Shown: positions 8,072 through 17,507, counted from the stretch's first letter. The stretch is DNA of 64,000 nt from an uncultured Ruminococcus sp. (GCA_902787365.1 CADAGC010000008.1:1-64000), one strand, 5' to 3'. The notes: generated from the letters alone by a model not told the origin. Program-made: numbers and translations.

Positions 8072-9529
8072 CTATTTATAGCAATAGCAAACAGAATATA
8101 CGGTGGTGGTATTTTTCTTGCAGCCTACATGTATCTGATCAAGATATGAGGAAAAGCTGCTGCTTCCAAAAGCGTTTACACAGTCGTTATAGGAAAACTT
8201 AGCATAGCTGTGACCATTAGCTGTTCCGTATTCATAAGCTGAGACCTTAGCCCAGCCTGTTCCGCCGCTCCAGCTTTGCAGTATAAGCTCTATCTGCTTT
8301 GCATTATTGTTGGAATATTCCACATAGAAATAGCCATTCTTTTTAATATTGGAAGCATTAAATGAACCGCCGTTTTTGCTTGTCATAACAGAAACGGGCT
8401 GTCCCCAAGGGCTTGCTGTAGCCTGTCCCCAGAACAGAGAAATATAAGGATCTCCACTGTTTGAAGAAGCCGATGAAGAGCTGCTGCCGGAAGACGAAGA
8501 ACTGTTTGATGAAGATGATGAGTTTCCGGCAAACACCGAGCATTTCTTTGATGTTTTCTTAATGCCGTTAGTGTCGTTAAAGAGGGTGCTGCCCCATGAT
8601 GTCAGAGAGTTTCCGGCCCAATCGTTTGCTATGTCAAGATAATTCATATCCGAGCCATTACCTTTCCACGACCAGCCAAGATAGCCAACACCCTTCTGCT
8701 GACAGTAGCTCATTATTGTATATTCATCAACATCCCCGTTAGTGTGCTGACCGCCAAATTCGCCGATGACTACGGGAACGCCGATATTCAGAGCATTGTC
8801 GATGTTGTTTTTAACTGTATTTGCATTGCCGCCTGCATATTCATACATATGGATAGAGAATACTGTGTTTTTCTTGCTGTCAGCGTTAAAGACCGATTTG
8901 CCGTAGTTCTTTATAGAGTCGGGATACTGTCCCCAACCTGCACAGTCGATCATTATCATATTTGAGATCCCGGCATTTCTTATCTTTTTGATTGCCGATT
9001 TATTGCCCTCTGCCCATGAATAGCCGTTCCAGGAGCCGTACCATTCGTTGGCGATATTCAGGATAACATATTTCTCGTTGCCTTGCAGCACGTTTTTGTT
9101 CTCGATCCAGTAATTGACTGCTGCATCAAGATCGCTTGTGCTGTCGCTTCCTGTTGCATCGTGTACTTCAAGAATGCAGACCAACTTGTTGTTCTTGCAG
9201 GCTGAAACGATCTTCTGAAGGTCGCTGTTGGATGTTTTGGACCATTTTTGCCCGTCCGCACAAACTATTCTTACTGTGTTTGCATTAAGATTTGCAGCCG
9301 CCTTTATTGCCGTTTCCGTGTAGGAAGAGAACCACGCATGAGGAATATTCACGCCACGCATTACAAAGGCTTTTCCATTTGCATCCATGATCTGAGTCCC
9401 ACTCACATAAAAGCCGTCGGATGCGGCATCTGCGGGAATGCTGTAGCCTGTCAGCATCAGAACGATAATAGTCATCAATATCGTTATTTTGCGCATCAAA
9501 GCTGTCTTGTCCGATCTTACACTAATCAT
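8072..9529 (-). CDS. Secreted GH5 glycoside hydrolase (probable beta-mannanase/endoglucanase) with C-terminal binding module
   Basis: ATG at 9529 is preceded by AAGGAG at 9 bases. A GTG at 9538 lies inside that site. The 485-residue enzyme has a signal peptide (KITILMTIIVLMLTGYSIPADA), then a GH5 catalytic domain from about residue 38 (GFYVSGTQIMDANGKAFVMR). The acid/base Glu is in NIANEW (E162) and the nucleophile is in VVIGEFGG (E257). The start motif is typical of subfamily 8, which is mostly beta-mannanases. A Ser-rich linker (337-358) leads to a 127-residue beta-sandwich-like module rich in Trp and Tyr (SLFWGQATASPWGQ), probably a carbohydrate-binding module. No dockerin was seen, so the enzyme is secreted free. 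It is divergent from a LacI regulator and near a sugar importer. Confidence 0.9.
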   Translation of the reverse strand: MISVRSDKTALMRKITILMTIIVLMLTGYSIPADAASDGFYVSGTQIMDANGKAFVMRGVNIPHAWFSSYTETAIKAAANLNANTVRIVCADGQKWSKTSNSDLQKIVSACKNNKLVCILEVHDATGSDSTSDLDAAVNYWIENKNVLQGNEKYVILNIANEWYGSWNGYSWAEGNKSAIKKIRNAGISNMIMIDCAGWGQYPDSIKNYGKSVFNADSKKNTVFSIHMYEYAGGNANTVKNNIDNALNIGVPVVIGEFGGQHTNGDVDEYTIMSYCQQKGVGYLGWSWKGNGSDMNYLDIANDWAGNSLTSWGSTLFNDTNGIKKTSKKCSVFAGNSSSSSNSSSSSGSSSSSASSNSGDPYISLFWGQATASPWGQPVSVMTSKNGGSFNASNIKKNGYFYVEYSNNNAKQIELILQSWSGGTGWAKVSAYEYGTANGHSYAKFSYNDCVNAFGSSSFSSYLDQIHVGCKKNTTTVYSVCYCYK

Positions 9530-9575
9530 TTTGACCACTCCTTAAAAATAATAATAAGCCTAATGCTTGTTTTTT

Positions 9576-9604
9576 AGTATATCAGTCAAGTTAAAATTAG
9601 TCAA
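9576..9604 (-). promoter_or_regulatory. Promoter of the GH5 gene
   Basis: On the minus strand TTGACT, 17 bases and TATACT. Both hexamers and the spacing match those of the importer promoter at 11388, which suggests similar control. No clear palindromic operator lies directly on it. Confidence 0.75.
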
Positions 9605-9814
9605 CACCAAATTAAAATGTAAACGTATTCCTAAATTGATTTTGTATACCTCAACAACAAAACTTCAGCAAAACTATGCATATTTGCCAAAGAACGTCCG
9701 AGCTATTGAAAATATACGGCAAAGTCGCACAAAGCACAACATAGTGTTGTCTTAATAATTATAACCTATTGAAATAATGCCTTATGTAAGGATTTTGCTA
9801 TTTGGCATTATCTC

Positions 9815-9862
9815 TTGACAAATAAGCTAAATTGTGCTAAAATTAACTCATATTAGCTTAAT
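9815..9862 (+). promoter_or_regulatory. Promoter and operator-like sites of the LacI regulator
   Basis: TTGACA (9815), 17 bases and TAAAAT (9838). The spacer holds ATAAGCTAAA (9822) and the leader holds TTAGCTTAAT (9853). These related AGCT-centred half-palindromes resemble CTTTAGCTAAAG before the importer, consistent with autoregulation. The binding assignment is inferred. Confidence 0.6.
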
Positions 9863-9875
9863 AGTGGAGGGTAAT

Positions 9876-10880
9876 ATGAGTAAAGCAGTAACACTTTCCG
9901 ATATTGCAAAGGTATGTGAAACAAGCACGGTTACGGTTTCTAAGGCTCTTGCAGACAAAAAAGGAGTAAGCAGCGAGCTTAAGCTGAAAATCAAACAAAC
10001 TGCTGATGAACTGGGGTACGTTGCTCCAAAAACGCAGGAAAATTCAAATAATGAAAATATTGTTGGTGTACTGATACCTGAAAAATTCATGAATCCAAAT
10101 GGCTCCTTCTACTGGGCACTGTACAACGATCTCGTTAAGCTGTTTTCTCAGAGCGGATACTTCTGCCTTATCGAAATACTTTCGGAGGATAACGAGAATG
10201 AGCTTATAATGCCGAAGATGATAACGGACGGAACTGTTTCGGCCTTGGTCTCGCTCGGTCAGCTTAGCCGTGAATATATAGTTGCACTCAAAAGAAAAAT
10301 GCCCAAAATGATACTTCTTGACTACTATATTCATGGGCTTGACTTTGACTGCGTCACTTCTGACGGCTATGGGGGAGGATATGAGCTTACCTCGTATCTG
10401 ATCGGAAAAGGTCATAAGAAGATAGGCTTCATAGGAACTGTCAAGGCTACTTCCAGTATTTTTGATCGTTATATGGGATATATGAAGGCAATGATAGACA
10501 ACGATCTTAAGGTAAAGGATGAATGGACGCTTGATGACCGCAACAACAGAGAGTTCATCAGGATAGCCTTTCCTGAAACGCTGCCTACAGCATTCGTCTG
10601 CAACTGCGATGAGACAGCTTTTCACGCTATCAAACAGCTTGAGGAGATCGGGCTCAAAGTACCGGAAGATATATCTGTCGTAGGTTATGATAATTATCTT
10701 ATATCAGAGGTCTGCAATCCGTCAATAACTACAATGAATATTGATTCACGCAGAATGGCCGATAAAGCCGTCAAGCTGCTGATAAGCCGAATAGAGGATC
10801 CGCTTCGGGACACACAGTCAATAAAAATAGGCGGAAGCCTGATCGAAAAAGCATCTGTCGCAAGCTGTGCCGAACAATAA
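9876..10880 (+). CDS. LacI-family transcriptional regulator
   Basis: ATG at 9876 follows GTGGAGGGTAAT. An in-frame upstream ATG at 9834 lies inside the promoter. The protein has 334 residues, the usual length. The helix-turn-helix is at 5-45 (VTLSDIAKVCETSTVTVSKA with the hinge-type GYVAPK near 50), and the periplasmic-binding-like sugar sensor follows (GHKKIGFIG, DISVVGYDN). It sits between the divergent GH5 gene and the sugar importer and probably responds to their oligosaccharide product. A terminator follows. Confidence 0.92.
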   Translation: MSKAVTLSDIAKVCETSTVTVSKALADKKGVSSELKLKIKQTADELGYVAPKTQENSNNENIVGVLIPEKFMNPNGSFYWALYNDLVKLFSQSGYFCLIEILSEDNENELIMPKMITDGTVSALVSLGQLSREYIVALKRKMPKMILLDYYIHGLDFDCVTSDGYGGGYELTSYLIGKGHKKIGFIGTVKATSSIFDRYMGYMKAMIDNDLKVKDEWTLDDRNNREFIRIAFPETLPTAFVCNCDETAFHAIKQLEEIGLKVPEDISVVGYDNYLISEVCNPSITTMNIDSRRMADKAVKLLISRIEDPLRDTQSIKIGGSLIEKASVASCAEQ

Positions 10881-10977
10881 ATATGATCCGATTTCGTTGT
10901 TACAAAACCTTTCTTGTTTTTAGAGGTGTTCATATAACAATGTGGTCGTCATCAGTATTGATAAAACGAATAAAAAC

Positions 10978-11014
10978 AAAATGTGCTGTAACCGGGTTAT
11001 GGCACATTTTTTTA
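10978..11014 (+). terminator. Terminator of the LacI gene
   Basis: The stem AAATGTGC...GCACATTT is extended by TGTAACC/GGTTATG and followed by seven T. Confidence 0.85.
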
Positions 11015-11159
11015 TTTTCCGCACCAAAACATCACAAAAGACGTTTCTATGAATTGGAGAATGCTCTTGCAGCATAGCAAAAAGCTCTGCAAGATAAATT
11101 AACCAATATTACAGGCTGAAAATGATTAAAGTTAGGCTATAGTTACAAGTAAATTTATC

Positions 11160-11188
11160 TTGACATTATTATGTTTTTGAGGTATAAT
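11160..11188 (+). promoter_or_regulatory. Perfect sigma-A promoter of a small-RNA candidate
   Basis: TTGACA (11160), 17 bases and TATAAT (11183), consensus at both hexamers. Confidence 0.8.
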
Positions 11189-11194
11189 ATATAC

Positions 11195-11283
11195 GACGCC
11201 AAGAATACATAATAAATTTCCACAATTAATCAACCTACAAGACCGAGGCAGGAGTATACCAAGCTCCTGCCTCGGTCTTTTTG
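11195..11283 (+). ncRNA. Candidate small RNA of about 88 nt
   Basis: A consensus promoter and an exceptionally strong terminator bracket about 88 bases with no start codon plus ribosome site. The 5' part (about 45 bases) is A+T-rich and unstructured; the 3' part is the terminator hairpin. The importer operon has its own promoter further down (11388), so this is not simply its leader. It could be a trans-acting sRNA linked to sugar use. The exact 5' end is inferred from the -10 box. Confidence 0.55.
11239..11283 (+). terminator. Very strong terminator
   Basis: The perfect 16-bp stem AAGACCGAGGCAGGAG / CTCCTGCCTCGGTCTT has a nine-base loop and runs into TTTTTT. Confidence 0.9.
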
Positions 11284-11373
11284 TTATCAATTTATACTTA
11301 ATTGTGCAGTGTTAACAATCTGCAAACATTAAATTTATATATCCTAACAAAATTAGCTTGAATACTTGATTAA

Positions 11374-11439
11374 CTTTAGCTAAAGTGTTGACTTTACTTT
11401 AAGTTAATGATATACTTTAATCACGGTTAATAGTTAACC
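11374..11439 (+). promoter_or_regulatory. Promoter of the sugar importer with two operator palindromes
   Basis: TTGACT (11388), 17 bases and TATACT (11411). The perfect palindrome CTTTAGCTAAAG lies at 11374-11385, just before the -35. GGTTAA-TAG-TTAACC lies at 11425-11439, just after the transcription start. Both positions suit repression by the LacI regulator encoded upstream. Which one it binds cannot be told from the sequence. Confidence 0.7.
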
Positions 11440-11484
11440 GAAAAATCGAGTAAATTTATTCTGATTATTAATGGAGGTATATCT

Positions 11485-12801
11485 ATGAAGATCAAACGAA
11501 TCGCATCGACGGCACTTGCTGCCGCAATGGCATTATCAACAATGACCGTACTTAGCGGCTGTGGCGACAAAGACGGCTCAGCAAACGGTGACAAGCCCGT
11601 GCTCGAAGTGCTTACAAACAGAACTGACCGGGTTGATGACGGAAGCCTTGATAAGCTGACAGACGCTTTTGAAGAAGCAAACAACTGTGAGGTTAAGTAT
11701 GTAGGCTATCAGGACTATTCGGGAAACGTTGCTACAAGAATGGGAACAGAGGATTACGGTGATGTGCTTATGATCCCCGATGAAGTAGAGATAAAGGACC
11801 TCGCAAACTTCTTTGAGCCGATAGGCAAGTATGATGACCTTAAGGACAAATACCGCTGGGCTGACAAGAAAATGGATTCTGACAAGAATGTTTACGGCCT
11901 TGCCTACGGCGGTACTGCAACAGGCGTTCTTTACAACAAGAAGATATGGGCTGATGCAGGTATCACCTCAATGCCCAAGACACCCGATGAGTTTATCGAA
12001 GACTTAAAACTCATTGATGAAAAGACAGATGCCATCCCTTACTATACACAGTACAAGGATGCAAGCTGGACGATAACACAGTGGCAGAGCCTTGTTCTTT
12101 CTGCATCAGGTAACCCCAACTATTATAACGACCTGCTCACAAACAAAACAGACATTTTTGCCAAGGACGGCGGTTTCTATCCTGTATATAAGCTTATGTA
12201 TGATGTTTTCTCAACACCTTCCATTATCGAAGAAGACCATATGACTACCGAGTGGGAAAGCTCTAAGGTATGGATGGGCGAAGGCAAGATAGGCACAATG
12301 GTAATGGGCTCATGGGCTGTTGCACAGTTCCAGGAAAAGGCCGAGAACCCTGACGACATTGGTTATATGCCTGTTCCGATCACAGCCCCCGACGGCAAGC
12401 AGTATGCACAGACAGCTTCTGACTACTGCGTAGGCGTTAATAAGAACTCAAAGAACAAGGATCTTGCAAAGAAGTACGTTGAGTGGTTTGTAGGTGAGTC
12501 GGGTTTTGCTGCAAACGAGGGCATGATCCCCACACCTGCTGATTCAAAGCTTCCCGATAACCTTTCTGATTTTTCCGACTGCGTTCTTTTTGAGGAGCCT
12601 GCTGCACCCGATGAGCTTATAGGAAAGTTCAACGAGATAGACACAGCTTCCAACTTCGGCGCATGGAACGGCGATACGGACAACTTCAAGATCAAGCTCG
12701 CAGAGGCTGCATTTGCCGGCAAGGGCGACAGCGAATTTGAGAGCATTATAGATGCCGAAAATAAAAAATGGGCAGAGGCAAGAGATTCTATAATGAAATA
12801 A
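11485..12801 (+). CDS. Sugar ABC transporter substrate-binding lipoprotein
   Basis: The 438-residue family 1 solute-binding protein starts with a lipoprotein signal (ALSTMTVLSGC, lipobox LSGC, Cys at about 26) after a GGAGG ribosome site. The mature part carries the usual features: NRTDRVDDGSLDKLTDAFEE, YGGTATGVLYNKKIWADAGI and YDVFS...MGSWAV. It would be anchored to the outer membrane face and hand oligosaccharides to the two permeases downstream. With the GH5 enzyme next door, beta-manno- or cello-oligosaccharides are the likely ligands, but this is context only. No ATPase gene is present; a shared MsmK-type ATPase elsewhere would be expected. Confidence 0.92.
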   Translation: MKIKRIASTALAAAMALSTMTVLSGCGDKDGSANGDKPVLEVLTNRTDRVDDGSLDKLTDAFEEANNCEVKYVGYQDYSGNVATRMGTEDYGDVLMIPDEVEIKDLANFFEPIGKYDDLKDKYRWADKKMDSDKNVYGLAYGGTATGVLYNKKIWADAGITSMPKTPDEFIEDLKLIDEKTDAIPYYTQYKDASWTITQWQSLVLSASGNPNYYNDLLTNKTDIFAKDGGFYPVYKLMYDVFSTPSIIEEDHMTTEWESSKVWMGEGKIGTMVMGSWAVAQFQEKAENPDDIGYMPVPITAPDGKQYAQTASDYCVGVNKNSKNKDLAKKYVEWFVGESGFAANEGMIPTPADSKLPDNLSDFSDCVLFEEPAAPDELIGKFNEIDTASNFGAWNGDTDNFKIKLAEAAFAGKGDSEFESIIDAENKKWAEARDSIMK

Positions 12802-12842
12802 TCAACTGACAAGTTATCTTTCTTCTAATACCGATCTAGGCG

Positions 12843-12881
12843 TTTCCCCCGTATTTTTCGCTATGAAATATACGGGGGAAA
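12843..12881 (+). terminator. Intercistronic hairpin after the binding-protein gene
   Basis: TTTCCCCCGTAT pairs with ATACGGGGGAAA with an extra TTTC/GAAA closure. No T run follows. Such hairpins usually protect the binding-protein message and let only part of transcription reach the permeases. Confidence 0.65.
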
Positions 12882-12905
12882 TGCATATACAAAGGAGCAT
12901 TTAAA

Positions 12906-13898
12906 ATGAAAACCAAAAGCAGAAGGAACATAGGCTTTTCCGGGTGGCTAAAGACCTACGAAGGGCAGAAGCTCTATGTTTCGATACTATTTCTTGTTAT
13001 ACCTTTAGCGCTTTTGCTGCTGTTCACCTTTGTGCCTGCGTTCAATATGGTGGTATACAGCTTTCAGAAGCGTGATCAGTTTGGTGTTGATCCCGAATTC
13101 ATCGGTCTTGACAATTACAAGACTATATTTACAAACCCCGATTATTTTATAACCTTCAAGAACAGCCTTTATTATCTGTTCGGTTCATTTATACAGCAGG
13201 CGCTTGCGCTGCTGCTGGCATCTATCCTATGTTCAAAGATATATGCAAAAGGGCTTTTTAAGGGTGTGCTGTTCTTCCCGTACCTTATGAACGGCGTGGC
13301 GGTCTCTATTATATTTCTGCGCTTTTTCACTAAGGGCAATCCCCCGCTCACGGGTGAAGGAACACTCAACAGTGTACTTATGAGCTTTGGCGCGGAGCCT
13401 GTCAGGTGGATGGATCCTGCAAAGCCTTTCTTAGTCAATTGCTGTCTTGTGTTTGTTTCGGTATGGAGATATATAGGCTTTGACATTATAATGTATATCG
13501 GTGCTATCCAGTCTATAAGCCCCGACCTTTACGAAGCATCCGATCTTGACGGGGCAAACCCCTGGCAGAGATTCCGCTATATAGTTTTTCCGAGCATAAA
13601 GCCTATAATATCGCTGCAGCTTATACTTGCCGTCAAGGGTGCTATATCAGTTTTTGAGATACCTTACATTATTACCGGAGGAAACTACGGCTCATCTACC
13701 TTCGTTATCAAAACTATCGAAACAGCCTTTAAGAAAAAACAGGTAGGTCTTGCATCGGCAATGGCGGTAGTATTGCTTATCATCATAATAATAGTTACGC
13801 TTATCCAGCAGTTTGTTTTCAAAGATGAAAAAGATGATTCTGACGCAAAGCGGTTAAGACGTGCGAAAAAAAGACTTGAAAAGAGGGGTAAAGCATGA
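12906..13898 (+). CDS. Sugar ABC transporter permease (MalF/UgpA-like)
   Basis: The 330-residue membrane protein has six predicted helices and the inner-membrane-component signature EASDLDGANPWQRFRYIVFP near residue 210, which contacts the ATPase. It starts after AAAGGAGCATTTAAA. It overlaps the next permease by four bases (ATGA), so the two are translationally coupled and form the heterodimeric channel. Confidence 0.92.
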   Translation: MKTKSRRNIGFSGWLKTYEGQKLYVSILFLVIPLALLLLFTFVPAFNMVVYSFQKRDQFGVDPEFIGLDNYKTIFTNPDYFITFKNSLYYLFGSFIQQALALLLASILCSKIYAKGLFKGVLFFPYLMNGVAVSIIFLRFFTKGNPPLTGEGTLNSVLMSFGAEPVRWMDPAKPFLVNCCLVFVSVWRYIGFDIIMYIGAIQSISPDLYEASDLDGANPWQRFRYIVFPSIKPIISLQLILAVKGAISVFEIPYIITGGNYGSSTFVIKTIETAFKKKQVGLASAMAVVLLIIIIIVTLIQQFVFKDEKDDSDAKRLRRAKKRLEKRGKA

Positions 13899-14758
13899 AC
13901 AGCAAAGGTCATACAAGAAAAAAAGTGATATACCCCGGTGTTGTCATAATTAGCCTGCTGAAATATCTTGTTCTCATTGCAGGCTGCGTAATGGTGCTGC
14001 TTCCCTTGCTCGTTATCATATTAGGTGCATTTAAAGACAGCAAGGAGTTTGCAAACACAGGTGTATTTGAACTGCCTGCAAGCTTTAGGTTTGATAATTT
14101 CAAAACAGCATTTTTTGAGGGCAAGGTACTTCTGGGACTTAGAAATACAGCACTTATAATAGTCATCTCCTGCTTCGGAACGATCCTTACGGGAACTATG
14201 ACGGCTTTTGTGATCCAGCGCTTTGACGGATATTTCACAAGAGCTATAAAGGGGGCTTTTCTTCTGGCAACGCTGCTGCCGAATATTTCTATGCAGGTAA
14301 CTGTATTCCAGATAGTTTCAAAGCTCGGGCTTTACAACACAATGGCAGCACCCATAATACTCTACGTCGGAACAGATATTATCTCGATATACATTTTCAT
14401 GCAGTTTTTAAGTCAGATACCTGTTTCTCTTGATGAGAGCGGTATAATGGACGGGGCTTCCTACCCGAGAATATATTTTTCGATAATTCTTCCCAACTTA
14501 AAGCCTGCGATAGCAACTGTTCTTATCATAAAGTTTGTAAGCATATATAATGATTTCTATACCCCACAGCTTTATATGCAGGACGAAGATCTGCTCGTGG
14601 TATCAACGGTTTTGTACAAATACATAAGCAGCACTTCAATAAAGTGGGAGGTAGTCTTTGCAGGAATTATCATATGTATCCTCCCCACACTTACGATATT
14701 CCTTTTCCTGCAAAAATACATTTACAGTGGTCTTGTTTCGGGCGCTGTAAAGGAATAA
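13895..14758 (+). CDS. Sugar ABC transporter permease (MalG/UgpE-like)
   Basis: The 287-residue partner permease has six helices and the coupling motif ESGIMDGASYPRIYFSIILP (about 188-207). It is the last gene of the importer operon; a terminator follows at 14793. No ATPase gene is linked. Confidence 0.92.
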   Translation: MNSKGHTRKKVIYPGVVIISLLKYLVLIAGCVMVLLPLLVIILGAFKDSKEFANTGVFELPASFRFDNFKTAFFEGKVLLGLRNTALIIVISCFGTILTGTMTAFVIQRFDGYFTRAIKGAFLLATLLPNISMQVTVFQIVSKLGLYNTMAAPIILYVGTDIISIYIFMQFLSQIPVSLDESGIMDGASYPRIYFSIILPNLKPAIATVLIIKFVSIYNDFYTPQLYMQDEDLLVVSTVLYKYISSTSIKWEVVFAGIIICILPTLTIFLFLQKYIYSGLVSGAVKE

Positions 14759-14792
14759 GCCATCATCTTTTTGATATATCACCATTCTCCTT

Positions 14793-14820
14793 CAAAAAAC
14801 GTCCTTCGGGGCGTTTTTTG
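14793..14820 (+). terminator. Terminator of the importer operon
   Basis: CAAAAAACG / CGTTTTTTG stem with a short C/G-rich loop. Confidence 0.8.
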
Positions 14821-14834
14821 TGTATAACAACACA

Positions 14835-14875
14835 TAAAAAAACAGCTCTATACCCGGGAGGGGGACAGAGCTGTT
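14835..14875 (-). terminator. Terminator of the GGDEF gene
   Basis: AACAGCTCT pairs with AGAGCTGTT; seven A on the left give the U run on the minus-strand transcript. Confidence 0.75.
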
Positions 14876-14881
14876 GCTGTA

Positions 14882-17494
14882 TCAACTGTTTTTCAGCCGT
14901 TTTTTATCCTCGTACATTTCTTTATCTGCTCTTTTGAATACATCGAGCAGGCAGTTGTCTTTATTGGGTACATAATCTGCACTGCCGACGGCGATAACAA
15001 CGCCGCCGTGTTGCTTGTTGTATTCTACCTGTTCTTTTATTTGCTGTTTGAGCTGTGCTCTGATCTCATAGTCGCCTGCTGTCAGGATTGAAGCGAACTC
15101 ATCGCCGCCTATCCTGAAAACGGGGGAGTGCTTGAATGTCTTGCATATAAGCGATGAGCCCAAGCGAATATATTTATCGCCCTCGTCGTGCCCGAGATTA
15201 TCGTTAATCTTTTTCAGATCGTTAAGGTCGAACACAAACACAGAAAACTCCTCGCATATATTTTCCTTGATGAGAGGATCCATTTTCTTTTCGGTATTGC
15301 TGTATGCGGATTTGTTCTTTACACCCGTAAGTGAGTCTTTGAAGAGCGCTGCTTTCATTTCGATCTCACGGCGCTTCTGAGCGTCTATATCCGTAACGCC
15401 TATAAACACCGTGCCTTCGTTTTCATCTGTGCCTACTATGGTTTTCAGACGGTAGTATTTAAAAACATCGCCCTTTTCGTATCTGTAATCAAAGCCGAAA
15501 AGATCACCGTTATTGATCCGTTTAATGAACGACTCCTTGCTGAACATATCACGAAAAAGCGCACGGTCTTCTTCGTATATTATTCTGCCGCAGGCTCTTT
15601 CGCAGTCGGTGAAAAAGTCTGTGCCCCTGTTCTTTAACGCAAAATCCTTGTCGGTCCTTTCACGCCGATATTCGATGTAGCTGCCGTCTTTTGTATCTAT
15701 GCAGTATATATACTGATAGTCATTAGCCATAGCAAGAGCGAGCCTTGTGTCGGTGAGGAGGTTGTTCAGGTTTTTGAGAATATCAAGAGTTCTCACCGCC
15801 GAGCTGAGCTGATAGGTCACAAGCTCAAGTTCATCTATAAATTCAGAGCTTTCCGGTTCAAGAAGTGCTAACCCGTACTGTGTCTGCGCAGAGAACAGGT
15901 CTGCTGCTATCAGTATCCTTGTACGGTCTGATACGAGCCTGGGATTGTTAAATACCTCATAGGTGCTTATTGACTGTTCTTTCTCGGGGATATTAATACA
16001 CTCAGCTCCATAGCAGAATGATTTGAAAAGCCATTTAACATCATCGGGGAATTCAGAGCCATTATAGTGTTCAACGGGCTTTTCGAGGATATAAAGATAA
16101 CTTGTCACAGAGCCGATGTTGCAGAGCCTTTTAAGGATGTCCGCATAGCTGTCCTTGAGATTGCCGCCGAACATCAGCGAATCACGTATAAACAGGTTTT
16201 CAAGATGCGTGCGTTCGATATATCTTATCGGCATTGATTTAGACGATTCGTTAAAGGTGTTTTCAACGGCGCTCAACAGCTTTTGTATATACGGCAGGTT
16301 TTCCTCCATACAATTTCTCAGAAGCCAGGTATACAGGCTTTCCCTAAGTGCATAAAGCTTGGAAGTTACCTCGCCGAATGTGCTGTCTTTGGGGAAGACA
16401 CTCATTATCTTTTCGTAAGCGATGTTAACAGAATCATCAGATGCCGTGCTATCAAAAAACTCCTTTTCAAGAAAATCTATCATCTCAGACAGCGGCTCGT
16501 ATATGGTCATTGTTTCTTCATAAGAGTCTGTTCTGTCCGCTATGTATTCTTTAAGGTTATTTTTTACCGAGTCTGTATCACCCATAAAGAGCATTTCGGG
16601 AGTCTTGATAAAGAGCTTATCTGCAAAGCAGGATTCTCTCGGTATAAATCTTGTTTCGACAAGGTGACGCTTGTCTTCTATGCCGTTGAGATAATTATAT
16701 GCCTTTTCAACAGCTACACTTCCGAGTAAAAAAGCATCAGCTCGTACTGTTGCAAGCGGAGGGTTCAGGTCTTTTGCAAACGGAAGGTCGTCAAAGCCTA
16801 TTACGGCAATATCCCTTCCGACAGTTTTGCTGCACTCCTTGACAGCATTATATACGACAGATGCGATTATGTCATTTATACATATCACCGCATCTATCTC
16901 GGGATTGTCCTCAAGCAGTTTTTCGGCTTCATTTATACAATCGTATGACATATCGCAATACATAAGATAGCTTTCCTTGAAAACAAGACCGTTCTTTTCA
17001 AGTCCTTTTCTGTAAGCGATGTACCTTTCAGTGCATTCGCTGTTTTCAGACCTGCCTGCCATTATGCCGATATGCTTTCGGTTATGCTGCGCAAGATAGT
17101 CTACCGCAGAAATAATACCTGAGCCATTGTCAAATTCAAGACAGTCATATCCCTCGACATCAGATGCAACGCATAAAACCGGTGTATCGGAAAAGCAGTC
17201 GAGAAATCTCTTTTTTTGCTCATTGTCATACGCATATGCAATAGTACCGACGGGCGCTATGATATAATCAAAACGGGCTTTGGCGGCGTAATTAAACAGA
17301 ACATTGTACTGGTATTCATAATATGCTTCAAAACCGTCATTGATATGCTGTATACCGAGATACTTTCCGGGTATAACGGTAAGGTCTGTTTCAAGACGCT
17401 TTGCCGCAGAAACTGCGCCCTTTACAAATTCATTCGAGAATACATCTGTTAGTGTGGCGGCAAGAAGGCAGATATGAGGTCTTTTTTTGTTCAT
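14882..17494 (-). CDS. Soluble LacI-type sensor fused to a GGDEF diguanylate cyclase
   Basis: The 870-residue protein begins directly with a LacI-like periplasmic-binding fold (about 5-295: HICLLAATLTDVFSNEFVKG, HNRKHIGIMAGRSENSECTE, DIAVIGFDDLPFAKDLNPPL). It has no helix-turn-helix and no signal peptide or membrane helix, so the sensor works in the cytoplasm. A helical/GAF-like middle (about 310-570) and a PAS-like part (about 590-700) lead to a GGDEF domain with an intact GGDEF motif (796-800) and FDLNDLKKINDNLGHDEGD. It should make c-di-GMP in response to a small ligand, plausibly a sugar given the importer next door. The ATG lies 13 bases after a broken EAL gene on the same strand. Confidence 0.88.
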   Translation of the reverse strand: MNKKRPHICLLAATLTDVFSNEFVKGAVSAAKRLETDLTVIPGKYLGIQHINDGFEAYYEYQYNVLFNYAAKARFDYIIAPVGTIAYAYDNEQKKRFLDCFSDTPVLCVASDVEGYDCLEFDNGSGIISAVDYLAQHNRKHIGIMAGRSENSECTERYIAYRKGLEKNGLVFKESYLMYCDMSYDCINEAEKLLEDNPEIDAVICINDIIASVVYNAVKECSKTVGRDIAVIGFDDLPFAKDLNPPLATVRADAFLLGSVAVEKAYNYLNGIEDKRHLVETRFIPRESCFADKLFIKTPEMLFMGDTDSVKNNLKEYIADRTDSYEETMTIYEPLSEMIDFLEKEFFDSTASDDSVNIAYEKIMSVFPKDSTFGEVTSKLYALRESLYTWLLRNCMEENLPYIQKLLSAVENTFNESSKSMPIRYIERTHLENLFIRDSLMFGGNLKDSYADILKRLCNIGSVTSYLYILEKPVEHYNGSEFPDDVKWLFKSFCYGAECINIPEKEQSISTYEVFNNPRLVSDRTRILIAADLFSAQTQYGLALLEPESSEFIDELELVTYQLSSAVRTLDILKNLNNLLTDTRLALAMANDYQYIYCIDTKDGSYIEYRRERTDKDFALKNRGTDFFTDCERACGRIIYEEDRALFRDMFSKESFIKRINNGDLFGFDYRYEKGDVFKYYRLKTIVGTDENEGTVFIGVTDIDAQKRREIEMKAALFKDSLTGVKNKSAYSNTEKKMDPLIKENICEEFSVFVFDLNDLKKINDNLGHDEGDKYIRLGSSLICKTFKHSPVFRIGGDEFASILTAGDYEIRAQLKQQIKEQVEYNKQHGGVVIAVGSADYVPNKDNCLLDVFKRADKEMYEDKKRLKNS

Positions 17495-17507
17495 GATTGT
17501 CCTCCGA

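Noticed and set aside
13138..13152. Single GTTAG or TTGACA words inside coding genes as regulatory sites
   Set aside because: Isolated half sites occur by chance; only perfect palindromes in intergenic control regions were kept.
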